A stretch of 64,000 bases of DNA from Hemileia vastatrix (GCA_030280995.1 JASXTE010000011.1:17316603-17380602), one strand, 5' to 3'; shown: positions 35,346-46,289, counted from the first letter of the stretch. Notes: generated by a model not told the origin, from the sequence alone. A program made the numbers and translations.

Positions 35346-35747
35346 ATGTCTTCTGCTACTGGATCTGTTGCTTCTCTTCCTGTTAATTCTATGGTCAGGA
35401 TTGTATCTTGGAATGTTCTCAAGTTTAATGAGGAAGAATTTGAAGGGCTTTTAAATTGTTATGCAGCTTCTGCTGCTGTTGATGGGACTTCACATTTGAA
35501 CATGGTGAAAAAGGTTAGGCTCTTTGTTGCAGAGAGAGAGGTTGAATTGGAGGTTATTAAAATGAAGGGTTATAAGAAGTGGGACTGGTTGAAATTTTCA
35601 ATGGAGATGGTTTATAGATGGGGTATTAGGTATACTATGGTAGACCTGAACAAGAAGTTCAGTGATTGGAAAGCTAAAGGTGGTGTTTCTAATATGGTGG
35701 ACTTCAAAAGTTTATGTAGGAATTTTACTGACATGGTGGATATTTGA
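35346..35747 (+). pseudogene. Ty3-type gag fragment
   Basis: The frame from ATG 35346 (MSSATGSVASLPVNSM) gives 133 residues. It contains VKKVRLFVAEREVELEVIKM and DLNKKFSDWKAKGGVSNMVD, a helical layout typical of a retroelement capsid. Identity as gag is supported mainly by context: a primer-site-like sequence precedes it, and an integrase tail follows within 150 nt. Protease, reverse transcriptase and most of integrase are missing, so the element has a large internal deletion. Confidence 0.5.
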
Positions 35748-35892
35748 TTGTAATGGAGGAGAGATGATGAAGATCAGGAATAATTCAGTTAGATATTAGG
35801 AAAAGAGGTTGGCTCACAGGTTGAGGAATCCTTTAAAGCTTTGGTGGTTGATATTGGTGTATGATAGGAGTTCGGGGAGTAAGTGAGGCAAG

Positions 35893-36054
35893 ATGTTTTT
35901 TGACAGGTGGAATGGTCCTTATAGAGTCAGATCTCAACTCTCAGGTGGATCATATCAATTGGAGGAGTTATATGGAACAGTCTTGAAGAAGAGAGTGGCT
36001 GCTGACCAGGTGAAGAAATTATATCCCAGAGGCACAAGAAGGGAACAAGACTAA
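35893..36054 (+). pseudogene. Ty3 integrase C-terminal tail
   Basis: The frame reads MFFDRWNGPYRVRSQLSGGS, then YQLEELYGTVLKKRVAADQV and KKLYPRG before TAA. This is the characteristic end of a gypsy integrase (WxGPYxV, xLxGxxxxxxVxxxxLKxY). It follows the truncated gag directly. Confidence 0.75.
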
Positions 36055-36188
36055 CTTTGCAATGAGGATAAACTATGAATCATTCTTTATATTGGGTTTT
36101 TTTGTTGGTGATTCTGTGCATCTGTTGTTTTGGAAACTTTTTTGTTAGATAGTACCCAGGGGGAGCTTCTAGATTTTATTTTGACAAG

Positions 36189-37040
36189 TGTGGGGGTAAC
36201 TGATGAGCTGGCTGCTCTGTAGAGCAGTTACCCCAGAATGTGTGTTTCAAGTCTTTTGTTTTTCCTAGTTGATTTCTAGTTCTGTTTTTGTCATTCAGGT
36301 TTTTAGTCCTCTATGACTTTAAACTGGCCCAGACTGGTCCTTAATCTTTGGTTTCTTTTGAATGGTGGTGGAACACTGGTGGACTCCCATCATTTTTACT
36401 TATTGCAGGGAGCCTACCAAGTGATATTTTCTTTGGGACTGGACTTTACCTTGGATTTCTCTTATTTTTTATGTTATTTTTTTTGGATGTGGTTTTAGAT
36501 AATTTTCTTTTTTTCCCTTTTTTTCTCATAACTTTTTTATGGGAGTTTATTAGATAAAAAGGTGGAAAATTAGAAAAATTAAAATTAAATGGTGTTACCA
36601 CATCAGGGTCACCTGGATGTGGGAAAGCATTGGTATGGAAAGGCTTAATAATTGGCTGGAATATTCTATTTTTCTCTTTAATTATTATTTATCAGTTTCT
36701 TTTATTTGTTTTTTCATAGATTTATTCTTCATTTTCTGCATCATTTATATTTTTTTTCAGTTCAAAATTATTCAAAAATTATTTAAAGGTATATCCACAT
36801 CAAGGTTCTCTTGGATTTGGGTAAGGTATCAGGGAATCAGCTCATCAATTGGCTGGGGGATACCATTTGTAATTATTATTTATTTCATTTCATTACTTTT
36901 CATTTTATTTTGCTCAGCTCTCATATTTTTTTGGGTATTATGGTTTTAATTATTTCCAAGTTTTTTTTTAGTTTTTTTAGTTTTTTTAGTATGTTAGTAG
37001 TTATAGGTAATATCTGTAAAAATAAAAATAAAAATAATGT
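36189..37040 (+). repeat. 3' LTR, GTGGGGGTAACTG family
   Basis: It begins TGTGGGGGTAACTGATGAGC after GACAAG, exactly as at 46546. Its first 45 nt fold into a hairpin (GGGGTAACTG with CAGTTACCCC, containing CTGCTC/GAGCAG). Two related blocks (ATCAGGGTCACCTGGATG near 36603, ATCAAGGTTCTCTTGGAT near 36797) lie further in. The right boundary is uncertain. Confidence 0.5.
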
Positions 37041-37043
37041 CAG

Positions 37044-37226
37044 ATAAGAGGTGAACATTGACACGTAAAGTGTCTAATAACCCAATTATTAGGGGGTATT
37101 AATGTTGACCAATCTGAAATTAAATTAATTGCAGAAAATAATCAGCATACCCCAATTATCTTCTGCAATTATTTTTGCTAATAATTGGTTTATTAGACAC
37201 TTTACGTGTCAATGTTCACCTCTTAT
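37044..37226. repeat. 48-nt-arm inverted repeat around the Harbinger left end
   Basis: Arms 37044-37091 and 37179-37226 are inverted copies with a single mismatch. They bracket 87 nt that begin GGGGGTATTAATGTTGACC. In the copy at 61940 only the inner arm is present, so the outer arm here was added by an inverted duplication or by nesting. Confidence 0.85.
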
Positions 37227-37504
37227 CCCAAATTTTTTTACTCAATTTTTCATAACCACATCTTGGACAACTTTCTGTCATAACCACATCTTGGACTACT
37301 CTCTAGATATGCCTTCTACCTTTCTGTGCACTCCTACTCTCATCCCATCCTGTTCATTCTATCCGCTCAGAACCCCTCACCATCTCATCTGTTTGTTTCT
37401 GCTCCTTTTCATCTCGCTATCTCATATGCTTGTTTCTGCTCCTTTTCATCTCTCTATCTCATCTGCTTGTTTCTGCTCCTTTTCATCCTCATTTATATTT
37501 TAAC

Positions 37505-38908
37505 ATGCATCGTTGTCCTAGATCTTCTCAAAGGCATCCATCACACAGTTGTTCTTCAAATCCCACTACTCCCTCTTTCCCCCACTCAGCTGAGAAATAT
37601 AAGACTGTTCAATTAAAAAAAGATGATCATCTCATTCTTATCAACTGGCTGAAAACCAAATAAAACTATGATTCTTGTTTTGGTACTGAGTATGCAAACA
37701 AATTAGGACACCCCCCAGCATCAAAAGTTAATGTCTATCTACTAATGGCAAATGAATTACGGAATAAGGCCAAGGGAAGGATTGATATTTTGCCTAAAAA
37801 GATGTCTGAACGCTTCAAGCATTACCAAGCCAAATAAAAGAAGGCAATGGCTCTTTCATCTTCTACTGGTTTTGGGGCTACCAACATTGATATAACTAAG
37901 GGTATAAAATCCATAGACAATAAACTTGAATCTTTATTTCCTTACTTTAAAGAGATGGATGCAATTTTTGGAGAGAGAGCCAATGTTAATCATGTAAACA
38001 TGTTGGATGGAGAAGATCCTATCTCCAAACATGATGTTGAAGCAAATCTTTTCCCATCCTCTTCCTCCACTCAAGCATCCCCTCATTTGAATGAGACAAA
38101 TCTAGATAGCTTTTCTGTAGATCCCATTGGTGATTTAACCCAAACAAATCTAACTCAGGTCTGTTTCTTTTTTCTTTTATCTTATCAATTCTATTTTTTA
38201 TTTACTTATCTTTTTCTTATTTCTTAAAAGGCTGACGAAAAAACCCAGGATCCTCAATCAACTGAGTCTGAAGGTAGTGACAATGATGAGGAGGAAAATA
38301 TGACCTTGAACAAGAAGCGTAAGGCTTCAACTAGTCTAAATTTCCACTCCCAAAGAAGCAAAAAAAGTGATACTTCATCACAAACCCCTTTTTTGTCTAT
38401 GGAACAATTTTTATAGAAACGTGATTCTGGTAAGTGATACCATACCTCTTATTACTTTACTCTGCTTTTCTTCTACTTTATATTAATTTTTGTTATCACT
38501 CTAGAGCAAGTGGAAATTTCTAAAGAAACTCTAAGCTTTGAAAAGAAGAAACATGGGCTCTCTTTAAGGAGGGATGATAGGCTACAAGATTTGGAAGAGA
38601 GGAAGTACAAGCTCTCTTTATGGAAGGAGTATCGGGCCCAAGATTTGGAGGAGAGGAAGAACGAGCTCTCTTTAGGGAAGGATGATTGGGCCCAAGATTT
38701 GGAGGAGAAGAAGTTTGAGTTAACTCTAAGTATTGAAAAATCAAAAAAAGAGGAGAAAACACTCAAACATCAAAACCTATTAGAGCAGATGAAATCTAAG
38801 TTTGATCATGAAGAAAATTCCAAAAAGAAAGATTTCTTGATAGAATGTGTTAAAGCTAATAAATCTGTTGATGAAATTGAACGTTTAAAGAAATTGTTGG
38901 ATGACTAG
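37505..38908 (+). pseudogene. Harbinger Myb/SANT-like DNA-binding ORF
   Basis: ATG 37505 begins MHRCPRSSQRHPSHSCSS. A Myb/SANT-like region follows (KKDDHLILINWLKTK, then PPASKVNVYLLMANELRNKA and LPKKMSERFKHYQAK), interrupted by TAA at 37661-37663 and another before 37847. The next part includes TKGIKSIDNKLESLFPYFKE. Introns at 38159-38230 and 38430-38504 have good borders and are conserved in the copy at 62379. The last exon is a charged coiled coil with a repeated block (EERKYKLSLWKEYRAQDL, EERKNELSLGKDDWAQDL) to TAG 38906. In this superfamily the protein helps bring the transposase to the ends. Two to three stops make this copy nonfunctional. Confidence 0.75.
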
Positions 38909-39059
38909 TTTGTTTTATTTCTCTCACACTTCAACTGTTCATATTTATTTGTACATAAAATTTACAATAATTTCATGTATTTCATTACTCTATCAATCAT
39001 TACTTGAATTTTTGTATTTTAATGTTAAATATTCTTTTTTTAAATAAAATTTTCATGTC

Positions 39060-39415
39060 TCCTTTGAAAATTTGACGATCCCCAACCCCTGGATTTTTTT
39101 GAAGTAATGGGTGGGTATCACCAAAATTCTTTCATGTCATGAATCTTGAAAGTCTTATATGAAACTTTGGCTTTACTAACCCTTGCATTTTACCAGTATC
39201 CCCAAAATTCTTACATGTCAAGAGTTTCACAAGTCTTACAAGAAATTTTGGCAATATCTCCCCTGGATTTTATTGAAGTAAGGGACAGGTATCACCAAAA
39301 ATTATTTACCAAAATATTTACAAGTCAAAAAATTTACATGTTACATATGAAAATTTGGCAATACCCCCCCCCCCTGCATTTTATTGAAGTAAGGGGTGGA
39401 AGTCATCTGAATTTA
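39060..39415 (+). repeat. ~80-nt minisatellite downstream of the Myb-like ORF
   Basis: About four degenerate copies of a unit containing GAAAATTTGGCAATACCCCC, TGCATTTTATTGAAGTAAGG and GGTATCACCAAAATTC. The same unit follows other copies of this ORF (24960, 63860) and occurs inverted at 53495-53560, so it belongs to the transposon family. Confidence 0.7.
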
Positions 39416-39699
39416 ATATAATTACATAAATTATTAATTAAATATATAATATTTATCAATTTCCCTATTTTAAAGTAATGACAATTCCTCAAGCCAAAAT
39501 GCAGATCAAATCTAGAAACAAAAGTTTGGGACTTTCCACAGGTATAGGCTAGAGGAACCCCATGAAAAAAATAAATGTTATCATGATTACCTGTTATACA
39601 ACCAAAGGTTGTTGGCTCATCACTTTAGTTGAGAAAATTGATATATAAAAAATATTTATTAAAAATTTATGAAAAAATATAAAATTTTAGATGAAAACT

Positions 39700-40924
39700 T
39701 TAATCCCCATACTTTTTGGATCTAGATAAAGTTTTTTTAAATTTATTAACTTTACCTTCTTTCTTTACCTTGTTGATTCTTTGAATCAACTTATGACTGA
39801 TTTGAAATGAGCAACCAAAATGTGTGAAATCTTGACAGGATTCCAAACCAGGAGGAGCTTTGTTTGTTTGATGATTATCCTGAGAAGAATTCCAAATAGT
39901 TTTGATGATACCATTTCCCAAACCAAAATAAATGATTCACCAGTGGTCTGGAAAATACAAAACATGTCCTTTGATTTTAGCTGGAGATGGTATTGGTTGG
40001 CCAGTTATTGGATTGTTATAAGAGAAAATACCAAAAGTAAGAAAATTGGCATCATTCTTATCAATATGAATCCTATTGTGGAGTTCATAATGAGTAATAA
40101 TAACATTAAAAAATAAAAGATATTTGTGGGTGATATCTTCCCATTTGGAGTCACACCAATTTGGTATTCCAACATTGGTTTCAAGTTCATGATTTTTTTC
40201 AAATGCTATATTACAGAGCTTTTTGAGTCAAAGAGCAAGAAAAGAGTTAAAGGAAGGTAGAGTGTCCCATAAGTGAAAATCTTCATCTTTTTGATCTTTA
40301 GTGATATTCTTGAGCAATGAATATATGCCTATATAATTGAAATTAGTGAAATGATATTAAGAATGGAACAAAAATTATTATACATACCAAGAGAATATCC
40401 TTTAAAAAAACCTGGTCTCCAACCAAATCCAATCATGATAACACCCAACAAGTTTGTATTCCTTATAGGTAATCAAACCAAAGCCATTTGATAAAGAGTT
40501 ATGATAAGATCCGATAGTTGATTAAAAGATTCATCTTTTACACCATCAAATGAATGAACTTCCAAAATGATTTTACCCTTATAAGTATTACTGATAACTG
40601 CAACAACTCAATCATCACCAAATTTGGTTAGATATTTGATATCTTCTGGTAATTTTTTTGGATATTGATTTTTTTTATCTACTTTAGTTTTATGAAAAAA
40701 AATGTTTGGGATATGACAAAAAAAACTTTTGCAGAGAATTTTTTTTTTCAGATATCTTTTATTTTGATGAGACTGATTATCTTTAATTTTTTTTGATGAT
40801 TTTGAAGATGATTGTATTGAAGTTAATTTTGAAGAAGATGATAGAGTTGATAAAGATGAAGTTTATAAAGAGGATAAAGATGATGATGAAGAGAATTAAG
40901 GGGTGAATCTGAAGAAGAAGACAT
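39700..40924 (-). pseudogene. TET/JBP-like 2OG-Fe(II) dioxygenase ORF inside the Harbinger element
   Basis: Minus-strand exons 40924-40388 and 40328-39700, joined by a 59-nt intron (GTATGT...ATATAG). The N-terminus is Ser-rich. The body reads EDIKYLTKFGDD, KIILEVHSFDGVKDESFNQL, MIGFGWRPGFFKGYSLG. The catalytic region has HYELHNRIHIDKNDANFLTF (the H-x-D pair at 40068-40060), SYNNPITGQPIPSPAKIKG, IIKTIWNSSQDNHQTNK (second His at 39873) and DFTHFGCSFQISHKLIQRI with a C-terminal Arg. The order H-x-D, His, Arg is that of 2OG-Fe(II) oxygenases. The wording around it matches the TET/JBP-like family expanded in basidiomycetes, thought to oxidise 5-methylcytosine or thymine. Three or more stops (for example LAL*LKK and DHW*II) and an N-terminal frameshift disable it. 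Confidence 0.68.
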
Positions 40925-41399
40925 TTTTTTGATCTGAAAAAAATTTAAAGGTCAAAAAAAAAATTCAACACATTTTTTTTAAAAAAAAACTCACCTAATA
41001 ATATCTTTTAAAATAAAATTTATAGCAAAATCCTTTTAAAAAAATTTTAAAAAAAATTTAAAAAAAAAAAAAATATAAATGTTTTCAGTAAAAATTATTT
41101 CAAAAAAAAATAAAATAAAAAAGAAAACCTGAAGTTTGGTTATAAAAAACCTTCACAGAAAATCCTAACAAAATAATTTAAAAAAAAAATTTAAAAAAAA
41201 ATCAGTAAAAGAAAAATCAAAACAAATAAATTAAAAAAAAATTAATTCAGTAAAATTATCTGGAAGAAAAATTAAAAATTAAAATATAAACCTTTTTTGT
41301 TTTTTAATTTACAGGGAAAGACCTTAACAGAATGTAAAAGATTTTTTTTTTTCTAAAATTCTGCCAAAAAAAAAAATTACAAAAAGCAAATTTTTAGAA

Positions 41400-42085
41400 T
41401 GTTTTTTAGAAAGTAGGTAGCCCCTCTTTAACTCCCATAAAAGTTCCCTTTCCCCCCCCCCTTTATTTCTCTGAAATCCTCTATAAAGTCCCTCCCTCCT
41501 TGCCTCAAAACCCCCCTCAAATCCCCTTCTTGCCTGCCTCAAAATCCCCCTGAAACCCCCCAAACTCCCCCTTTACCCCTCTTTATATGTCCCAAACCCC
41601 CCCCTTTCCCCCCCCTCTTTAGCCGCCTCAAAGGCCCCCCCTTCCACTCCCCTTAAACCACCTTTAGCCCCTCCTCCTTCTTAAAAAACAACCACTAACG
41701 ATAATTTGTTAAGTAAATGAATTGCTACCAATTTGTTTAATTAATGAACAATTGTTACGGATGGTTCGTTAAGAAGGGGCTGGGTAGAGGCAGATTAAGG
41801 GGAGTGGAAGGGTGGGAGGGGACCTAAAAGGGGGGGAAGGGGGGATTTGAGATGGCTAAAGAGAAGAGAAGGGGGGAGGGTTGAGGCACCTAAAGGGAAG
41901 GGGGGTCATGAGGCACCTAAAGAGAGGGGAAGGGGGGGTCATGAGGCACCTAAAGAGGGGGGAAAGGGGGGATTTGGGACAGGTAAAGAGGGTGAAATAA
42001 GGGGGACTTGAGGAAGGTAAATAGAAGGGAGAAGGAGTGACTTGAGGCAGGTAAAGAGAGAGAAAAAAAGGTTAAATGAGGCAGC
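41400..42085. repeat. C-rich and G-rich inverted arms with minisatellite
   Basis: 41405-41690 is C-rich on the plus strand (CCTCTTTAGCCGCCTCAAA, CCCCCCCTTTCC). 41775-42085 is the G-rich counterpart, made of about eight units like TGAGGCACCTAAAGAGAGGG with GGGGGG runs. Together they form a loose inverted repeat around an AT-rich centre. The G runs could form quadruplexes. Confidence 0.7.
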
Positions 42086-42530
42086 TAAAGAGGGTGAAGG
42101 AGAGAAAAACAAACAAAAAAAGAGAAAAAAGAGAAAAAAAAATTAGTCTAACCTTGAAAATAAAAAAAAACAAAAAAACAACAAAAACAACAAAAAAAAA
42201 CAAAAAAAAGCAAAATAAAAAAATTCATGATTAGCAAATAAAAAACAAGAAAAAAAAAGACTTATCTGGTGAGATGAGTTGAGAAAATAAAATTAACTAA
42301 AATATTTGAGTGATGTTGAGGAGAGGATGAAAAGGATATGAGTGATGAATGAAAAAAATAAGTGAAAAAATATGTGATTTCATGTTGAGTTGGGGAAAGA
42401 AAACCAATGAGCCATCAAAAAAAAAGATATTCACTGTAAATTCCAAAAAAAATTAATATGCAACAAACCAAAATACCAAACCAAGTGAATAAATTACACA
42501 AAGAGGACATTTGGAGAGTACAAAAAAAAT

Positions 42531-43753
42531 TTAAAATAGTGGTGAAGAGAGATTTTGGAGAGTAATAGGCATAATGACAGAGCGTATGCTGGTTGAATGA
42601 ATGTTTTGTGATTCAAGGGAGGGGAGAGCCTGTGCTGGTTCAGGATCCTCTTCTTCATAAAGATCATTCCACTCATCCTTTAAATCAGCTAGGATATTGT
42701 GAATTATAATGCAAGTCATGATCCAATGATTTGCAGTTTTGATCTCCTATTTTTTATGAAATTAGATGCTGAGCTCCAGAAGACTAGAAAATTGTCCCTT
42801 TAAAATACCTATAGCATGTTCAATTTGTACTCTTGATTGGGCAAGGTGATAATTAAAGGCATTTTTGGGGTCACTTTCTAAAATTGCACCACAGAAAGCA
42901 GGTATAATGTACTTTCCATATGCATATGTTGAGTCTTCAAGGAGGTACTGAGATTCATCAAAGATGAGTCAGGGGTTTGAGAAATCCTCATTCTTTGGAA
43001 GACAGAAGAGTCATGACATGAGCCAGGGCAGCCACTATGAAAAGCAATAAATTTTTTATTGAAATCGCATACAAGTTGAATGGCAATAGAGTATCTAGAA
43101 AGAAGATAAAAAGTTAGTTTATGAAGGATGAGAAATTGGAGAAGATTTTGAAGAAACCTTTTTGTGCGATCAAAATAATGATTGCCATCATGAGCAGGCT
43201 TTTGACTCAAAGGTATAGTTGTGCCATCAACAAATCCTACACAGCCAGGGAAAACTTCAGCTTGCATTACTTGAGAAGATTTAAGTTGCTGTTCTGGAGT
43301 TGGCCAAGAAAGTGTTTGAGACTTTAGGGAAAGGATAGAAATCATACAGCACTTGGTGTATAATATCACGGTACCATATCCTATGTTAAAGAGATTATTC
43401 AAACGTCTTACAGCAGCACGGTTTCCATTTGAGCCAAAGCAACATAGTGCAACAGCAAGTTGGATGGCAGGATTATGCTGTTTGTTATGGGAACTGTTAT
43501 GAAAGATAGGATGATTGGAGATGAGTTGATAAAGTTTGAAGAAAGAATTGGGAGAAGTTCTAAAAATTTGGGTGAAGTTTAAATGAGGAATGTTGAGAAT
43601 GGAGGCCAGATCATATCGGGGATCATGATAAAGATTTGGCCCCCTGGTGATGATGTAACACTTTTTGGAAAGAAAATACATATAAGCTAAAGCATCTTCC
43701 AAATCAGAGTCAGATTTATAGTAAAGAACTAAAAGAAAATTAATAGCATTCAT
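42531..43753 (-). pseudogene. PIF/Harbinger DDE transposase
   Basis: The N-terminal part reads FHNSSHNKQHNPAIQLAVAL, FGSNGNRAAVRRLNNLFNIG. The catalytic core has CVGFVDGTTIPLSQKPAHDG (first Asp), an intron at 43157-43095 and then YSIAIQLVCDFNKKFIAFHS, GCPGSCHDSSVFQRM. A frameshift near 42950 moves the frame; the rest continues as SRVQIEHAIGILKG-like sequence (with Glu) and then CIIIHNILADLKDEWNDLYE, ending near 42531. The motifs GFVDGT, PGSCHDS and IGILKG with a small-helix C-terminus define the superfamily. The enzyme would cut and rejoin the element ends. This copy is broken by the frameshift and at least one stop. A better-preserved core with DSAY is at 56845-57841. Confidence 0.88.
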
Positions 43754-44055
43754 TGTTGAGTGAAGTAGCTTCTAGTAGAGAGGTGTTTCATTGTTGCCGG
43801 TGGAAGGGTTATGTGATGAGGGAAGTGGGAATTCACTGCCAAATGTGCAGTTCGGGTGTGTATATAGAAAAAAAACTTAAATGTTTGCCACCAAAATTAA
43901 GTATCATAGAGTGAGGAAATACTTAAGGATGGAATCAGTAATTATGAGTCATGTGACTTTCTTGCAAATCCATCATGGATGAGATGAGTTTGGGATCAGG
44001 AATTAGGAGTTGAAATTGGGGTATAAGAGGCAGGATAATGCATTATTGTGGATTC

Positions 44056-44087
44056 CTTATCCACTAGCCCCGGGGCTAGTGGATAAG
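44056..44087. repeat. 32-bp perfect palindrome near the Harbinger right end
   Basis: CTTATCCACTAGCCCC is followed at once by its reverse complement. One base-skip further out the match continues (GATTC/GAATC). It lies about 85 nt inside the inner terminal repeat. Confidence 0.95.
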
Positions 44088-44164
44088 AATCTTCCGCAAT
44101 TAATAATGTCTGATCCTGGGAAAAAAAATTCCTGTTTCCTAATTGCGGATCCCTAAACATTGAT

Positions 44165-44263
44165 ACCCCCTATTAGCAAAAATAATTGCAGAAGATAATT
44201 GGGGTATGCAGATTATTTTCCGCAATTAATTTAATTGCAGATTGGTCAACATTGATACCCCCT
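44165..44263 (-). repeat. Harbinger right terminal repeat, doubled
   Basis: CATTGATACCCCCT occurs at about 44158-44171 and again at 44250-44263, so the terminus is present twice in direct orientation with 92 nt between ends. The inner copy resembles the end at 61940 (TCAATGTT(T/C)AGGGATC); the outer resembles the left end at 37091. Confidence 0.75.
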
Positions 44264-44433
44264 AATAATAATATTAAAAAAATTAAAATTAAAATTAAAA
44301 ATAAAAATATTTTTTTAAATTGCTATTTATTAATTTTTTTCTTTCTTTATCAATTTTTTATTTTATTTTGTTTTCTGTTTTCAATAACTTAATTTTGGGA
44401 ATAAGAAGCTTCTGGAGTTTGATTAGGATTGTG

Positions 44434-46150
44434 TTAACATTTTTGTTTTTTGTTGGGATTGTGGCATGCACTGTGTTCTTTAAAGTGTAGTCTGCTGTAA
44501 AGATGGTAGGGATTGTAGTGGTCTGAAACTGGTTCTGAATGCAGCTCAATAGAAGAAGCAGAAGAGGCTGGAAAGGAACGCTGAAAGGTGTGCTTAATGA
44601 TTCTGGGCAACATCCAGTGGTCATCCAGAAGTAGCTCTCTCAGTGTCTTCTCAAATTCATTCAAGGGTCTATGAAGAGAAAAACCTTTTAGCATGTTTGA
44701 AAACATGATTCTTAGGTTTTGTTTCATGTCTAACTAATCCAAGGTTAAAGTAGGTTCAAGAGGTTGAGCAACCTCAACATTGTCTTCAGGAGGAGGAGTG
44801 TCATCTAAACAATAAGCATTTTTGTTCAGAAGTTGTTTTTCTGTTGATGAAATTGGATTATTTACTATGTTACTTACAGATTGGAGATTTTTCAAAAGTG
44901 TAAGCCATTGGGATATGGACTCCTGAAGGATTTAGAAGGTTTGTAGTTGGTGGATCAGCCAGATATGAATAAGGGTTGTCTTGATCCTCTTCCATAGAGT
45001 GTTGAGAAGGTGAACTAGGATGGGACTGTTCCTGAAGCCTAGTTGAAGAAAAATAAGTGCTATTGGTGTTGTTGCTGTTGTTGTTGCTGTTGGTGTTGTT
45101 GGTGTTGTTGGTGTTGTTGGTGTTGTTGGTGTTGTTGGTGTTGTTGGTGTTGTTGGTGTTGTTGGTGTTGTTGGTGTTGTTGGTGTTGTTGGTGTTGTTG
45201 GTGTTGTTGGTGTTGTTGGTGTTGTTGGTGTTGTTGGTGTTGTTGGTGTTGTTGGTGTTGTTGGTGTTGTTGGTGTTGTTGGTGGTTTTGTCTTTGTTGT
45301 TTTTCATACCCTTCTCAGTTGGGTTGGTGTCTGGTGCAGGAGAACCAGAGTTGTTATATGAAAGAGCAGGAGAAGGAGATTTGGGGGCTGATAGTTGCTT
45401 TTTAGATGAAGTTCTTGAGGAGAAGGAACTGTCAGAAGAGTAATTGGCAGGTAGAGGTGAGGTGTAGCAACTTTTTCTAGATGGAGAAGGTGGTTTGGGA
45501 ACTGTGACTGTATTTGAAGCTCTGGTCATTTCTTGGGAAGTTCTGTAAGGTCTTCTGGCAGGTTGAAAGGTGTGGGCAGTGTTGTAACTTAAAAATTTGG
45601 ACTGCATTGCTCTGGGAGCACTAGAAGGTGGTTGGTTAGTAGTGTTGATAAAAGAAGAAGGAATTTGGTTGATTTCTGGTGATATTAGGGAGCTTTCTGC
45701 CTGATTTTTACTTCTGAGAAAGGTGGGTGGGCCACTTGGATGCAATCTAAGAGCCTAGGATTTAATTTGGAGGAATTTGAAGGTAGATTTTCAGAGAGGA
45801 AAGAAGAATCTTGAGAGGATAAAGCTGTTCTTTCAGAATGGTCTCTGGGGAATGATCTTCTAGAGTTTTTAGAAGGAGAAGAAGAGAGAGAAGAAGAGGC
45901 TGGGCCCAATTCTAGAGATCTGATAGGAGATCTAAAAATGTATTTATGAGAAGGTGAAGGTGAAGGAATGGAATAATTGGGATTTCTTTCGCATCTTTTT
46001 TTCTTAGAGTTGCAGTACTCACAAGCTCTTTTGTATAATTTGGCCTCAGGGGCTGGTAAGGTGAAAGTGCAGGGTCTGCACATATGAATGCATTTCTTTC
46101 AGGCATAGTCATTAGGAGCAGTGAAACAAGGAAGATTGGAAGGTTCAAAT
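44434..46150 (-). pseudogene. Low-complexity protein gene with Cys-cluster N-terminus
   Basis: Minus-strand frames join into one gene-like series. The 5' part (46150-45685) has MCRPCTFTLPAPEAKLY and then ACEYCNSKKKRCERN, a C-x2-C-x6-C half cluster. It continues Ser/Pro-rich, shifts frame near 45720, and reads on (45745-44870) through SPSPALSYNNSGSPAPD and a long Asn-Asn-Thr repeat (a 9-bp tandem at 45060-45290). A last exon-like frame (44727-44434) has RPLNEFEKTLRELLLDDHWM. Stops lie upstream of the cluster. Function is unknown. The Cys spacing resembles the zinc-cluster ORFs at 26031 and 55690, but overall similarity is not evident. Confidence 0.4.
45065..45288. repeat. 9-bp tandem repeat (GTTGTTGGT)n
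   Basis: About 24 nearly perfect copies; on the minus strand they encode Asn-Asn-Thr. Every frame on both strands stays open, which explains the spurious Cys-Cys-Trp and Leu-Leu-Val frames. Confidence 0.95.
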
Positions 46151-46289
46151 TCAGGGGATCAATGAGTTACCATGATCTGTCGGAGAGAAGAATGAAACGA
46201 AAGAGATGAAGAGAAAATTAATTTCAGTGATGGTAAAAATTGAAGTGGATGTTTAAGTCAACAAGTAGAATGTGGGAGGTATGCATAAA

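Larger units (their letters stand above)
37091..44263 (+). mobile_element. PIF/Harbinger transposon carrying three ORFs
   Basis: The left end AGGGGGTATTAATGTTGACC and the right end (inverted AGGGGGTATCAATGTTGACC) match over about 85 nt. Inside are a Myb/SANT-like ORF reading inward from the left (37505-38908), a TET/JBP-like oxygenase ORF on the minus strand (39700-40924) and a DDE transposase on the minus strand (42531-43753). A Myb-like partner plus a DDE_Tnp_4-type transposase is the hallmark of PIF/Harbinger. Both flanks read ATTATTA outward, so a 3-bp target duplication could not be confirmed. All three ORFs carry breaks. Confidence 0.8.

Noticed and set aside
39820..40116. Plus-strand 98-residue frame MCEILTGFQTRR
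   Set aside because: It is the shadow of the minus-strand oxygenase ORF. The similar frame near 52753 is likewise a shadow of the second copy.
41324..41563. Minus-strand Gly/Arg-rich frame
   Set aside because: It is a reading of the C-rich tract and is not conserved.
37088..44266. A TTA/TAA target duplication for the Harbinger element
   Set aside because: The flanks mirror each other (TTA left, TAA right) and do not repeat directly, so no duplication can be claimed.
45043..45443. Plus-strand frames rich in Cys-Cys-Trp or Leu-Leu-Val
   Set aside because: Both are readings of the 9-bp tandem repeat, which leaves all frames open.
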